NCBI GenBank assembly: GCA_014155875.1
Contig: JACEFZ010011398.1
Span: forward strand, 483,001 to 547,000
Length of the DNA stretch: 64,000 nucleotides
Direction of reading: 5' to 3'
Origin: Cepaea nemoralis
Lineage: Eukaryota > Mollusca > Gastropoda > Stylommatophora > Helicidae
In this document: positions 30,715 through 42,728 of the stretch, one piece after another
Layout of the letters: the number at the start of each line of letters is the position of its first letter
Position numbering within the stretch: position 1 is the stretch's first letter
Notes under the pieces: generated by a model
The model's input: the letters and a program-made list of their open reading frames with translations, nothing else
Told to the model about the DNA's origin: nothing
The model's database searches: none
Program-made: the position numbers and the translations under genes

Positions 30715-31307
30715 TAGAACTTCGACGTGTGGGTAGGAGATGTTTTAATAGTTAGCAAGGTATGACGTGGTTGCTTCATGTGGAATGTAGTTCGAATTGT
30801 CTCTGCGGCTGTCTAAAAAACGAAGTGTTCCCCATGAATAGGGGGCTTACTTGTTATAATGTTTTTCAGGCGCTAGCATGGTTGTGTACCTTGATTTTTT
30901 TTCTACAGTGGGAAGTAGCGCTGTAGGGAGTTGATGTTGCTGATATTGTTTTCATTTTTGATGTTCCTATGTGCAACCATTGATTAATGATTTTGTTGTC
31001 TGGGGAAATCCCCTGCGTGAAAGGGATTGGACTGTTTTATTGATGATATTATTTGATTACTATGTTGTTACGAGGCACGCCAGAAGACGAACAAGATTTA
31101 ACTGCCTTATGCACTGGGAGAGCAGGGGAGGCAACCAGTATTTTTTTATTATTATTATTATTTGGGGTGGAAGTTCCAAAAAGAGTTTTCCCCTTAGGCA
31201 TCCAATATTGTTTATGAGGAATGTCGGATGCGGAGCCAGGGCTTCGATCTCAAGGAGGAATGACGCTATATTGATGGTGGGACCCATCAACTTTTGGTAG
31301 GTGGGTA
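30715..31307 (+). other. G1 3' internal non-coding region
   Basis: Contains a poly-T/ATT microsatellite (31141-31162) and no recognisable gene. No strong polypurine tract is seen right before the LTR at 31308; GGTAGGTGGGTA is the nearest purine-rich run. Confidence 0.6.
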
Positions 31308-32715
31308 TGAGACAGTATGCTTTCATTGTCTCTAGGCGCCTGAGTTTACTGGAAAGCATTAACTGGGATATTTTTGGTTCGACAAAGAGTTCACCGACCA
31401 GTAAGTTCAAAATTAGTAGTGAGTGGCCGGGCGAATGACTCTAGTGCAGCCCGCTGACCGACAGCTTACCTCTCGTTGTTAGTAGAATAAGAAATTCAGG
31501 AAACATGAAGCCGAACTTAGCATAGGAGCTGTCAAATGAGCGAGAAATACAATGGATTAGGCTAGATATATGGGAACGGACACGCCCAATGAACCAAACC
31601 AGGCGAAGGCAGAAAAGGTAAGGTCTTCGACCGCAAGCTATAACCTAGTGGTGTCAAGGGATCTAGAATAAAGCGGATTAAGTAGAAGTTAATTATGTGG
31701 TACAGCTAAAAATCTGATTGGGTAGCCCTTCGCGGCAAGGAGGAGCTATGTCACGTGATGCCAGAAAGAACCGCCAAATTAAGCGGTATATATATACGCG
31801 GGACAGAGAAGCATTTGAGAAGATAAGCGAGTTCTAGACAGCCGAGTGCAGATACTCGAAAGGCTGTTGATACCAATAAGACTGTGGCAACTCTGGTCGG
31901 GCAGATAAACCCGAGGACCAAAGAAAGCACGGACTTAAGTGTTGGAAAAAGAACCGCCCTAAAGAAACTATTGATTGCTATTGTCAATTGCAATCATTAA
32001 GGAAAGTCACACAAGACTAGAGTGGGCTAAGAGGACACACGTTTGATGGGATCATCCAGAGGACTGCGTCGAACAAAGTTGGAAGGAGCCTGACTTTATT
32101 GGAAAGTGGCGAAATCATTCTGACACGGGCGGTGATCAGACAAAAGCACCCGTAGGCAGGCGAGCAATTATCCAGCGGACAGGACTCCTACGTTGTCGCT
32201 TGATCGATTGCCTGGGTAAACTAGTGGGCGGTCATTTGACGGTGGAAGTTGGTTGTGTGCATCTTTAGTAGATTTATATACTTTCTTGTCAGATTTGCGT
32301 ACTTTATTATTATATTTCCCTGATTGATATGTGACTAGTTATTGGTTTAATTGCGTGCAATTCCTTAGTTTGATGGTATTATCTTGATGCTAGCTACCTG
32401 ACTGCATTCTTCCATAATTGTTTGAATTGTTTTCACACGATACTTTGTATACTTTGTAATTTCTTTTAAGAAGCAAATAAACTTGATTCAGTGTTAGCTT
32501 ATTCTTCTTAGTGCCTGTACTGTGCTTGTCGGTTAGGGTAGTGTTGTATTCGTGACCTGCGTACCTGTATACTTGTGAGGTTGGTAGATAAAACCAAGGG
32601 TAATCACAAATCAGTGGTTATCTCTACAACCGGAAGACGGACAATCTTTATCTTTCAATTCTTTATTCTCTCCTCCACTTCTCTCTCTCTCATCTCTCAT
32701 CTTCGTGCTATCACA
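31308..32715 (+). repeat. G1 3' LTR
   Basis: This 1408-bp LTR matches 23963-25377 with scattered single-base differences, for example CACCGACCAG versus CACAGACCAG. It ends GCTATCACA and is followed by the duplicated TATC. Confidence 0.95.
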
Positions 32716-32719
32716 TATC

Positions 32720-33840
32720 CATTATCGACACAGCTAAGTGTGTCGGCCCAGAAGCCATGTCCACCCGGTGCCTCTACCAAGGTTTACACTGCACCGTGAC
32801 TGACGGCTGGACAGCCAGCTTCTTCCCTCGGTAGGCGGTTCCCCAGATATAAACTGGTTTCTAAAACTGGATCTAGGTTCTCAGGTCGACCCCGCCTGCA
32901 ATAGGTACCAGGAAACATGCGGGAACTGAAGGCAGAGGATGTGATGTTTACCACGTCACCCTTCCAGTGCCGGGTATCTAGGCGGGATCGGGTGGAAGAT
33001 GGGTGACAAAGTTTCAGAGCAGAACAGACCATGCACAAGCAGCATGCATGTCAGTATATGAACAGATCATCTTGGAATAGACGGGATCAGCACCGCATAC
33101 CCAACACGCCTCAGTGTGTGCCACAGTGTCTGTGCCTTTGTTTAACTGGACTATATGGCCTAAATGTAGTCAGGTCTTAGGTATGAATGAGCTACCGTAT
33201 GACAGCAGACGGTACTACATGCTTTCTGTTAGCGTCGCACGTTGTGTGGCGCTAATCAAACCCGATACCCTACACTGTGTCTACGCCTTCGATTGGAGGA
33301 GCGCAATTGGGAGGGTACACGCCTTATCCTGGTGCGAGGAAATGCAACCTAAAGACAAAATGTCATGGCAGGGCAGACCAGGCTCTAAGCCTTGGTTGGC
33401 AGCTGGTGACAATATACATGGAGACCATCAGCCCGAACACAACACCTATGAGATTTTCGGACAAACCTTCTGGATGTTGTCAGCGCTTCTAAAATCTGAA
33501 CCGGCATATGCCTGATATGGTCGTCATTATGAATTGCCATCTCCGCAGCCAAGGTCGGCTGTAGCGAGTCTTCAATCACCTCTGCCGTCTTCACCGCGCA
33601 TGCGTACACGTTTCTTCCGGTTACCCCCGTGCTGCTACCACCACACATATGACGGGGTGTCCCTCGTGTATGCTTCCCCTGCACTTTTCCCTCCAGAACT
33701 TTCTACAACCTTTAGCTATGAGCGGTGTCTTTTTGTGTGGCCGCAGTATCTAGTTTTGTCTAGCCTACGTCTCATTCAGCAATATTTTCTTCAGCCCTAG
33801 TTGTGTATACTATTTCTGTCTTTTACTAGTTTTTTTTTTC
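32720..33840. other. intergenic, no feature recognised
   Basis: About 1.1 kb of GC-richer sequence with open frames up to 133 codons (33114-33515) but no domain I recognise and no second copy in the window. It could be an old transposon or a unique intergenic stretch. Confidence 0.45.
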
Positions 33841-33849
33841 TTTTTTCTT

Positions 33850-34100
33850 TCGCATATCCAATTTACAGGACAACGCTGTCAGCGCCAGCATTTTACCGCT
33901 GTTGTTGATTTCTTGGCAAGATTACGCTCAGTAGTTTGCCATTGCTTTCTGAGCGATCAGCTCACATACACCCGTAAGTAACCAATGCGACGCGATCCGC
34001 TACCGAATCTAGCGCGGCTGCGTTACCCTATGTGGATATACGGGATTACAGAGAAAGTCAATAACACCTTCGCCAGGGAGACCGGCCTTTTACTAGCATT
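33850..34100 (+). repeat. dispersed repeat F, longer copy
   Basis: From GCATATCCAATTTACAGGAC to CGCCAGGGAGACCGG, this aligns with 63025-63280 (CATATCCCTTACAGGAC ... GCCAGGGAGACAGG) and in part with 18846-18940. The bodies share AGTTTGCATTGCTTTCTGA-like and GATATACRGGATTACG blocks. No ORF or terminal repeat was identified. Confidence 0.7.
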
Positions 34101-34128
34101 TTCCTGATATTCTCCCTGTAACTGTTAT

Positions 34129-37100
34129 CTACTTCCTATAGTACCTTGCGGTGTAGGACAGGTGGGGGGGGGGGGTGTCTTGAGACTGAGGAATTAAGTC
34201 CGTCTTCTTCTTCTTCTTCTTTCGTTCGCTTGAAATATGTCTATATCTGCAATGTCGTCTCTTGCATGAATTGAACTGTTTTTTTTTCAGTTCACACAGT
34301 GGTCCATAGAGTTTATCTTCCACTGTCGTCTCTCTAGGCCAGAAGGTTTGCCTAGATATGTTATATTTTGGGCAGTCTTGGAGTATGTGCTCTGCTGTCT
34401 GCGACGCCAATCCACATGTGCACATGGCTGTTTCATTAATCTTGAATTTTGTATACATGTGGTTGCGTAATCTATTGTGTCCTGTTCTGAGGCGCAGAAT
34501 AATGACTTGTTCTGGTCTGTCCATAACGTGGTAGTCATCTTGAGCAGGTTTTGGTGGCTTTCTGACTGATTTGATCATTCTTTTCTTTTGGTGGTATGTA
34601 ACGGGCACATCAGGCTGTTCTTCTTTGGCTCCTTCCTTAGCCAATTGATCAGCTCTGTCGTTTCCGGGTACTCCACAGTGGGATGGTATCCACTGTATGG
34701 TGACTTTATGCTGACTGCTAAGTTCAGAAAGTAGTGTCCTTAGTACTGGCAATTTCCCAGAGAGGAGCGCCTCGAGTACTGATTTTGCATCTGTTAGTAG
34801 CACCACAGGTTGTGTACCATTGCTGTTATTTAGTAATTTCTCTGTTGCTATCTTGATTGCCTCAATTTCGGCATCATAGTTATGGCAGTACTTTCCTGTC
34901 GGTACTCTGGCTGTGTCCCTAGTATTATTTGGGTATTCTAGGTACACTCCCGCTCCTCCATTTCGAACAGCATTTTGTGCTGACCCATCTGTGTAGACTC
35001 GGATCCAGAGATCCTGTGGGTATTCTTCATCAAGGAAGCTGAGAGTGGCTGTTCTGCGCTGCACACTGTTCTGTTCTTCCTTGTCAAATATTCCTCTCAC
35101 TTTTGTCTGGATTTGTAACGATAGTCTATGCTCATCTTTCCATGGAGTTCGCTCTGGAATAGTTGTTAGGGGGATACCAACTGTGGGCAGATCAGTGGTT
35201 TCTCTGCAGAGTCGTTTGGCCTGGTGGATAAAACTACTTCTTTTCAACCGCCCCATAGCTAGGTTTTCAAATCTGTTCTTCATAGGGTGGCCTGGCAAGC
35301 TGAGGAACTTTTCTGCTTGTATTAGCGTTTTCGTATCTCTGCGCTCACTCAGTGCCTGTGTCCTCCCCATCTTCTCCATTTCCACTATAGGGGTTGATCT
35401 CATCCCTCCTGTGGTGACTCTAAGTGCTTGATTTTGCACCTTGTCCAGCTCTTGTAGTGTGGTTTTTGATGCTGAACACCACGCAGTTGACCCATATTCC
35501 AGGTGTGGTCGTATGCTCTGTTGGTAAACTTTGCTAAGTATTTTCGTACTGGCTCCCCATGTGGTTCCACTTAGCTTTCTCAGGATGGCTATTTTCCTTC
35601 TGGCTTTTGCTACTGATTTGTTGATGTGCTTTCTCCATGTCAGCTTGCCATCAAATGTTACTCCAAGGTATGTTGGTTCTTTATCTTCTCTTAGGGGTGT
35701 TCCATTTATCTGGATGATCCCTGCCTTTTGTTTTGGAGAGAGGGTAAATAGGGTGGTGCTGCACTTGTCAGTGTTTATGCTGACACACCATCTATTTGCC
35801 CATGCAGCAAATGTATCTACAGCTCTTTGTAGCAATCTGGTGGCCACTGATGCATATTCATTTGTGCTCCATATAACCAGGTCATCGGCGTACATTGCCG
35901 CTTTAATTCCATGCGGTAGGTGAGCAACAAGATCATTGATGAAGATTAGAAAAAGTGTGGGGGACAAGACTCCGCCCTGGGGGACACCGTGACGCAGTAG
36001 TACTTTCTTGCTCTTGAGTCCGTCTATCTGTACTCGGGCTCTTCTGTTGTGCAAGTATGCTTTCACCCATTTGTACATTCTTCCATTGACTTTGCAGTTT
36101 CTCAGTTTCTTCATCAGACCTTCTTTCCAGACTTTGTCAAAGGCTTTCTTCAGATCTATCCATGCCGCAAGCACCAGCTTCTTCTCTTGGAATGCATCCT
36201 CAATTTCTTGAGAGAGGTAGGTTGTCTGATCTTCCGTAGAGTAGCACTGCCTAAAGCCAGCCTGCTGTGGCACAAGGATGTTTTTACTTTCAATGTACCA
36301 CTGCAGTCTGTGATTGATGATGCGCTCCAGTGTTTTGCAGAGACAGCTGGTGAGGCTAATTGGTCTGTAGCTAGAGGCAATGGAACCATCTTTCCCTGAT
36401 TTTAGGAGGGGTATCATGATTGCTTCTCTCCAGGCTGTGGAACACTGCCTAAGGTCCAGCTGTTATTGAAGATCTGCAACAGCTTTGTTTTGGCCTCTGT
36501 TCCTAGGTTCCTGATCATTTCATTGGAGATACCATCAGCTCCTGGTTACTTTCTCATTTTCAGTTTTGATATGGCTAGCTCCAGTTCGCTGATTGTGATG
36601 GGTGCCTCCAGAACCTCATGTACTATTTCCTTCTGTCCTGTATGTTGTCGTTTCTCTCGAATCTCTTGTTGTTTCTCTGGACTAATTTTGATATTGCTAT
36701 CTTGTGCGAACGAGTCCGCAAAATGGTCAGCTGCTTGCTTTCTTGTTAAGATTTTTCCATCTTTATGTAGCGCAATTTTTGAGTTTCTCCCTGTGCCCTC
36801 GTCATTAAGCTGTTTTATTAGCTTCCACAATTTCCTTGTGTCTCTTTCAAAGTTCAGAGACTCCGTTTTCTCCTGCCAGCTTTTCCGTCTAGCCTGCAGC
36901 TTGGCCCTTTGAAATTTGGCTTTTGCATGCTGGAATTTATTGTGGTGCTCTTGGCTGGGTGTGGCCTCTGCTTGCTTTCTACACACTTCAACATCATTAT
37001 GCAACTGTTCCAGTTCACTACTCCAGTAGGGTTTATATTGTTTACGGGCTCCTCTTGGTACTGTTTCTCGCGCTGCCTGTAGTATGCATTTCCCAAACTC

Positions 37101-37853
37101 TTCAACTACTTTATTTATGTCTTTCTCAGTGTTCAGGTTTCTAACCAATATTCTGGTGCGATGCTTGTACATTGCCCAGTCTGCTTTCTTGTAGTTCCAC
37201 CTCGAGAGGGTGCTGCTTTCACTTACAAGCTCATTTTCTACGGTTAGAAAGACTGGCCGATGGTCACTGCCACCAAGTTGTTTCCCAACAATTCGTGTAA
37301 TGTTCCATTCCAGGTCTGGTGAATGAAAAGCCAGGTCAGGTGTAGTTGTAGAGTGCCATGATCTCGAGTAGAAAGTATGTGGGTCGGACGGCTTGTTAAT
37401 CAAGATGAATCTATTCTCATCCTGCCAGTCTTCCAGTCTCTCTCCTCTCTGGTCCATGTGATCATAGCCCCAGCTCTGCGAGTGGCTGTTGAAATCGCCA
37501 CACACAATCATTTTTTCTTTTAGTGGTAGTGTGTCCAGTGCCTGTGGGCGGTCACTTGGACAGTAGTAATTGATCAGATGTAGATCTGTATTACCTGTCT
37601 TAAGTTTAAGTGTCTGATACTCAGCCCCTTCCATGTAGACTTTGATTTGGGAAGCCATGATGTTATTTCTTACAAGGGTCAGTATCCCACCTTTTCGCCT
37701 GTCCTTTCGGTCAGATCGGTAACACTGGTAGCCTCTGATTTTGAAGGCTATATTTTCATTGAGGTGAGTTTCTTGCAAGCAACATATGCTTACTTTTTCT
37801 TGGTCCAAGATTTTTTCTAATTCCATTTTTATTGTTGCTGACTCCCTCCGCAT
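34129..37853 (-). pseudogene. LINE copy A ORF (endonuclease, RT, RNase H), broken
   Basis: Two long open parts remain. The endonuclease part (36546-37853) has ICCLQETHLN, CGDFNSHSQSWGYDH and GGSDHRPVF. The RT-RNase H part (34129-36417) has AWIDLKKAFDKVW, GVPQGGVLSPTLF, MYADDLVIW, RVYTDGSAQNA, IPSHCGVPGND and a terminal CTCGLASQTAEHILQDCP knuckle. Compared with copy B there is a TAA in place of a serine codon near 36547, a one-base deletion near 36434 and a disruption near 37840. The sequence downstream of 34206 is 3' tail and flanking DNA read through. Confidence 0.92.
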
Positions 37854-37901
37854 TCCAGTGCATTATTTTAAGTCTTCGTTTGGTAAGGCCAGTCATCCTA
37901 T

Positions 37902-39222
37902 TGTCATAGAAGGGGGAATATAAAGGACAGGAAGATGTAATTTCCTATACTTAAGTGCTCAAAGACAAAGAAGCGCAACACTGACTTTTAATGGGCCAGA
38001 GAAGAAAAGGACAATAAGGAGAAATAGAGAAAGAGCACTGTGTATATCCTCCTCTGTTAACAAGAAAAGGGGTAGAATTAAGACAGAAGATTCCAGGAGT
38101 TCTTAGGGCGGGGGATGTACTGTTGTACACCCCAGACAGAAGATTACACTGCTGGACTGTAACAGGATCAATGAGTTTACACAACAAACTACAGACTAAA
38201 CAAAACAAATTAAGAACAACAAAATTAGGTTTTTATTGACAGAACTGCATGGTTTAGGGACAAACAGGCATCTTGACATGTCACATAACTGACATATACA
38301 GAAATGGGAACCTATGTTCCCACAGTAATCACTGCTGCCTAACATCGCTATGCACATGACTAGGTACCCATCTCCACAAACCAACAAGGACATGGCAACA
38401 ACAGAGCCTAAACGTAAACAACGACATAACAGCAGGTATGGACTCTCTATTGTAATCATCTCAGGACTCATGGACAGTTGGTACATACAGAAATGGGAAT
38501 CTGAAATCCCACAGAGATAACTGCTGCCTAGTACTAACTACAGGGGCGGTCTCTAAATGACAGTGAGACCTCAATCATGTTCAGTTGAGTCGAAGGGCAC
38601 CTTCAATACCCACACAAGACACCCGCATCACATAAGTCGACTGGGACCAGATACAGCGAAAAACCATAACATAACGAATAACAAAACTATAACCCTAACA
38701 GCAGAGATATAGTGGCATAAACACGCATAAACAGGTATACGAAGGGGTGTATGAAAGGGTATACAAAAAGGGTATACAAAAAGGGTATACAAAAAGGGGG
38801 GATGTGAGCGGCCTACGACATTAACCAGAGCCGGGGCTCAAGTTTGCTCTACAAACCACAAACATGGCCAGAGGTCACTACCAAGAGTGGGCTTACAAAT
38901 TGCCAGTTATTTTGATGGATTTCCTCGGTCCTCGTGTGTGGGCCACACAAGCCAGTCATGGTTAAATCTAGAGGCATTTGTGACTCCCTGCTCTGGTCCA
39001 GTGACTGGGGAGGGCTGGTTAAAGCCTCCCTATTCTATACTACAGCGATCTACATCATCGCTCCTTCGGCCACGGTTGTCTGGTTTGGAGAGACCGGGAA
39101 ACTGACACGCGCCTCTATTTATCCTCACTTCCAGAGCGGCTTCCCATCGTACCCCAGGGCACTGCAAGGGATGCTGGTATTGGTAACATTATCATCATCA
39201 TGTATCGCGCCAGACTATTACA
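37902..39222 (-). repeat. LARD-like element 3' LTR
   Basis: This 1321-bp repeat contains short GGGTATACAAAAA tandem units near 38758-38800. It is almost identical to 41249-42728 apart from one extra unit and the nested LINE piece there. Confidence 0.9.
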
Positions 39223-41248
39223 CATCACACCCCCAATTTTTCGACGGTCCCCGTCGAATACTCTAGACCCTTAGGGTGTAGACAAAACACTAGGGCTATT
39301 TAAGTAAACAATCAATTAAGGGGGTTTCATCATGGGACTTAAACCTCTCAGCATAAAATTGTTACCAGTTATATTTTCTGAACCTGCCTTAAAAACATAC
39401 ATCAGTGACAATTTTAAAAAAATCAGTCCCTGACAAAAGATAATACCATATCTTATGAGTGGCCATGAGGAATATGCAGTCTGCATACACAATAAACTAG
39501 CAACCCTGACATCAACATAAACACTTAGCTCCAGGGATGCAATACATAGGGGCACCCCAAAAAAATTTCACACAGGCATCCCCTTAAATCTACAATCCCT
39601 ACTTGTAACCCAAAAACAACAATCAGAATAACATGCATGCTATCCACTAGATCACCTGCAAACCAAGATGCAGACTTCCTTGCCACTGAAAAAAATATAT
39701 AATTCCCATGACTATGCAAGCAAACCCAGTTTTTGTTTTCCCGGTCTGATTCTGGTAGCCCCGCTTCGGCCAGCCGCATCCACCAGTTCCATGGGATGAG
39801 TCAGTAATTTCTCAGTTGTCACCATGGTACCCAAATGAAGCGGGGTAGGAAAATACCTGTACATGGGAAACAAAACAAAGCAAAACAAACATGCTGGAAG
39901 ACATGGCGTCTTAGACTCACTTTCTGTGCGTGGGAATTCCTAATTCGAATTAATATTGCATGACACAAAATAATTAACTAGTAATTAATTATTTGTCCAT
40001 AAAGTGTGTCGCAGAAATATATAACGAATGTTTCTGTCTGATGATGCTCACTGGATATCGTTTCCTCCCACTATTATGTGTCTCTTTTGAATTGTCTTAT
40101 GCACAGGGGAGATATAGGAAATCAGTTCATTCACTGCTCGATGATTCTCGCTGGATGCTATTTCTTCTCACTGAATGTCTATTATGTGTCGCTTCTAAAT
40201 TTTCTATGCACGGGGGAAATATAGGAAATCAGTTCATTCACTGCTCGATGATTCTCGCTGGATGCTATTTCTTCTCACTGAATGTCCATTATGTGTCGCT
40301 TCTAAATTTTCTATGCACGGGGGAAATATAGGAAATCACTGTTCACTCGACCCGCAACACTCAATATGTCCACCCATGACATCATGAACATGGATGAACA
40401 CGCTAGTATTAACTCCTCTGCTTCCGCCTATAAGGAAAGGATTTTCTTATCACCACAGGTAACATTGTCATCTGTCACTTCAAACGGACATGGTGAACTG
40501 ATGCACAATAAGGGAAACACCCCCCTCGATGATCTCAGGTGATGGTGCCACCGGTGGGGATTGAATATGGATGTCCAGCGCTCTGCTGCTGGTGGGACAC
40601 ACTGGTGGGATGGATTTCTGATGTCCCCTCTTCCAGACAAACAAGGGAAAGGTACTTCTATGGATGGCCCCAGATGTTGGCACTGCTGAAATCAGTCGCA
40701 TGAACAGTCCACAACTGTTCTCCCAAAAGAATCAACAGAATTTTTCTCTTGGACAAGCACAGCCCCAGCCTCTATTGAATGTGGGGGCATTCTGCTCTCA
40801 TGGAGTCGTCAACCACCTCTGTAGCTTTCTGAGTAAAGCTTGATGGTTTCAGTAGGAATATACATGCATATTCCAAAAGACTTTATAGCTAAAGTTTGGT
40901 GACCTTCGTTGTTTTCTCACTCTTAATTTATACCAGCGGACTCAGACTGAGCACCGGCTGGGTGGGAAACTTCGGTTCCCTAAACATGGAATAAGGTCAC
41001 CTTTAATTTCGACGACTTGAGATGTGGTGTAGATCTGGAGGCTCTTCTCTCAATGCTGTGCTTCTTGGAGACTTGGGGAACAAACCTGAACCCAGTTAAT
41101 GTCTTTGGCCAGGGACCTCTCACACCCCCAAAAAGCCAAAAAAAATAAAAACATGGAGCTACCACCTAAAAGAATCATTGAAGACTGGAACAGACACCAA
41201 CAAGATAATCTAAAGGCCGCCGAACAATCCGGGCCGAGGCTCGCCACT
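39223..41248 (-). other. LARD-like element interior, non-coding
   Basis: 2.0 kb with no recognisable protein domain on either strand. A tandem repeat of about 107 bp (GGAAATATAGGAAATCA ... CTCGATGATTCTCGCTGGATG) occupies 40100-40340 with roughly 2.3 units. Open frames here are below 115 codons and look fortuitous. Confidence 0.7.
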
Positions 41249-42728
41249 TGTCATAGAAGGGGGAATATAAAGGACAGGAAGATGTAATTTCCTATACTTA
41301 AGTGCTCAAAGACAAAGAAGCGCAACACTGACTTTTAATGGGCCAGAGAAGAAAAGGACAATAAGGAGAAATAGAGAAAGAGCACTGTGTATATCCTCCT
41401 CTGTTAACAAGAAAAGGGGTAGAATTAAGACAGAAGATTCCAGGAGTTCTTAGGGCGGGGGATGTACTGTTGTACACCCCAGACAGAAGATTACACTGCT
41501 GGACTGTAACAGGATCAATGAGTTTACACAACAAACTACAGACTAAACAAAACAAATTAAGAACAACAAAATTAGGTTTTTATTGACAGAACTGCATGGT
41601 TTAGGGACTAACAGGCATCTTGACATGTCACATAACTGACATATACAGAAATGGGAACCTATGTTCCCACAGTAATCACTGCTGCCTAACATCGCTATGC
41701 ACATGACTAGGTACCCATCTCCACAAACCAACAAGGACATGGCAACAACAGAGCCTAAACGTAAACAACGACATAACAGCAGGTATGGACTCTCTATTGT
41801 AATCATCTCAGGACTCATGGACAGTTGGTACATACAGAAATGGGAATCTGAAATCCCACAGAGATAACTGCTGCCTAGTACTAACTACAGGGGCGATCTC
41901 TAAATGACAGTGAGACCTCAATCATGTTCAGTTGAGTCGAAGGGCACCTTCAATACCCACACAAGACACCCGCATCACATAAGTCGACTGGGACCAGATA
42001 CAGCGAAAAACCATAATCATCATCATTGGCACCTTGCCGTCTTGACAGACGATAGTTTGTGCTTTAAAAAGGCATAATAACTTTTAACTATGGCGGTAGC
42101 GAGTGTGACTGATAAGGCCAATTTGCGCTGTAAATGTCCGTTCACACGTGAGAAAAACCATAACATAACGAATAACAAAACTATAACCCTAACAGCAGAG
42201 ATATAGTGGCATAAACACGCATAAACAGGTATACGAAGGGGTGTATGAAAGGGTATACAAAAGGGTATACAAAAAGGGTATACAAAAAGGGTATACAAAA
42301 AGGGGGGATGTGAGCGGCCTACGACATTAACCAGAGCCGGGGCTCAAGGTTGCTCTACAAACCACAAACATGGCCAGAGGTCACTACCAAGAGTGGGCTT
42401 ACAAATTGCCAGTTATTTTGATGGATTTCCTCGGTCCTCGTGTGTGGGCCACACAAGCCAGTCATGGTTAAATCTAGAGGCATTTGTGACTCCCTGCTCT
42501 GGTCCAGTGACTGGGGAGGGCTGGTTAAAGCCTCCCTATTCTATACTACAGCGATCTACATCATCGCTCCTTCGGCCACGGTTGTCTGGTTTGGAGAGAC
42601 CGGGAAACTGACACGCGCCTCTATTTATCCTCACTTCCAGAGCGGCTTCCCATCGTACCCCAGGGCACTGCAAGGGATGCTGGTATTGGTAACATTATCA
42701 TCATCATGTATCGCGCCAGACTATTACA
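41249..42728 (-). repeat. LARD-like element 5' LTR with nested LINE piece
   Basis: The partner of 37902-39222. The difference in length is explained by the insertion at 42016-42151 plus one additional GGGTATACAAAAA unit. Confidence 0.9.
42016..42151 (-). mobile_element. 136-bp LINE 3' end inserted in the LTR
   Basis: Flanked by the 11-bp repeat GAAAAACCATA (42005-42015 and 42152-42162); the other LTR shows the empty site. On the minus strand it carries CGTGTGAACGGACATTTACA to GGCAAGGTGCCAATGATGATGAT. This is the end of the same LINE family that is inserted at 49503-49744, with an (ATG)n tail. Only the last codons of a C2H2 finger and the 3' UTR are present. Confidence 0.92.

Larger units (their letters stand above)
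23963..32715 (+). mobile_element. Ty3/gypsy-type LTR retrotransposon G1, full-length, recent
   Basis: LTRs at 23963-25377 and 31308-32715 differ at roughly ten positions over 1.4 kb, counted by eye, and end TG...CA. The 4-bp repeat TATC flanks the element (23959-23962 and 32716-32719). The internal order is gag, protease, RT, RNase H, integrase, the Ty3/gypsy (Metaviridae-type) order. Pol is damaged by an in-frame TAG at 29346-29348 and a frameshift near 30015, so this copy is probably not autonomous despite its youth. No envelope-like frame follows integrase. Confidence 0.97.
37902..42728 (-). mobile_element. non-autonomous LTR element (LARD-like) inside LINE copy A
   Basis: Direct repeats at 37902-39222 (1321 bp) and 41249-42728 (1480 bp, enlarged by a nested LINE fragment) start TGTCATAG and end CTATTACA. 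They are flanked by the 4-bp repeat CTAT (37898-37901 and 42729-42732). The uninterrupted LINE sequence in copy B gives the empty site. On the minus strand AGTGGCGAGCC follows the 5' LTR, offering a TGGCGAGCC primer site, and a GGGGGTGTGATG purine-rich stretch precedes the other LTR. The 2.0-kb interior has no gag or pol, hence the comparison with large retrotransposon derivatives. Confidence 0.88.

Noticed and set aside
31141..31162. Poly-T/ATT run as a LINE or SINE tail inside G1
   Set aside because: No TSD or element sequence borders it; it looks like a simple microsatellite in the 3' non-coding part of G1.
30715..31307. Envelope-like gene downstream of G1 integrase
   Set aside because: No open frame of sufficient length and no signal peptide or membrane segment in this interval.
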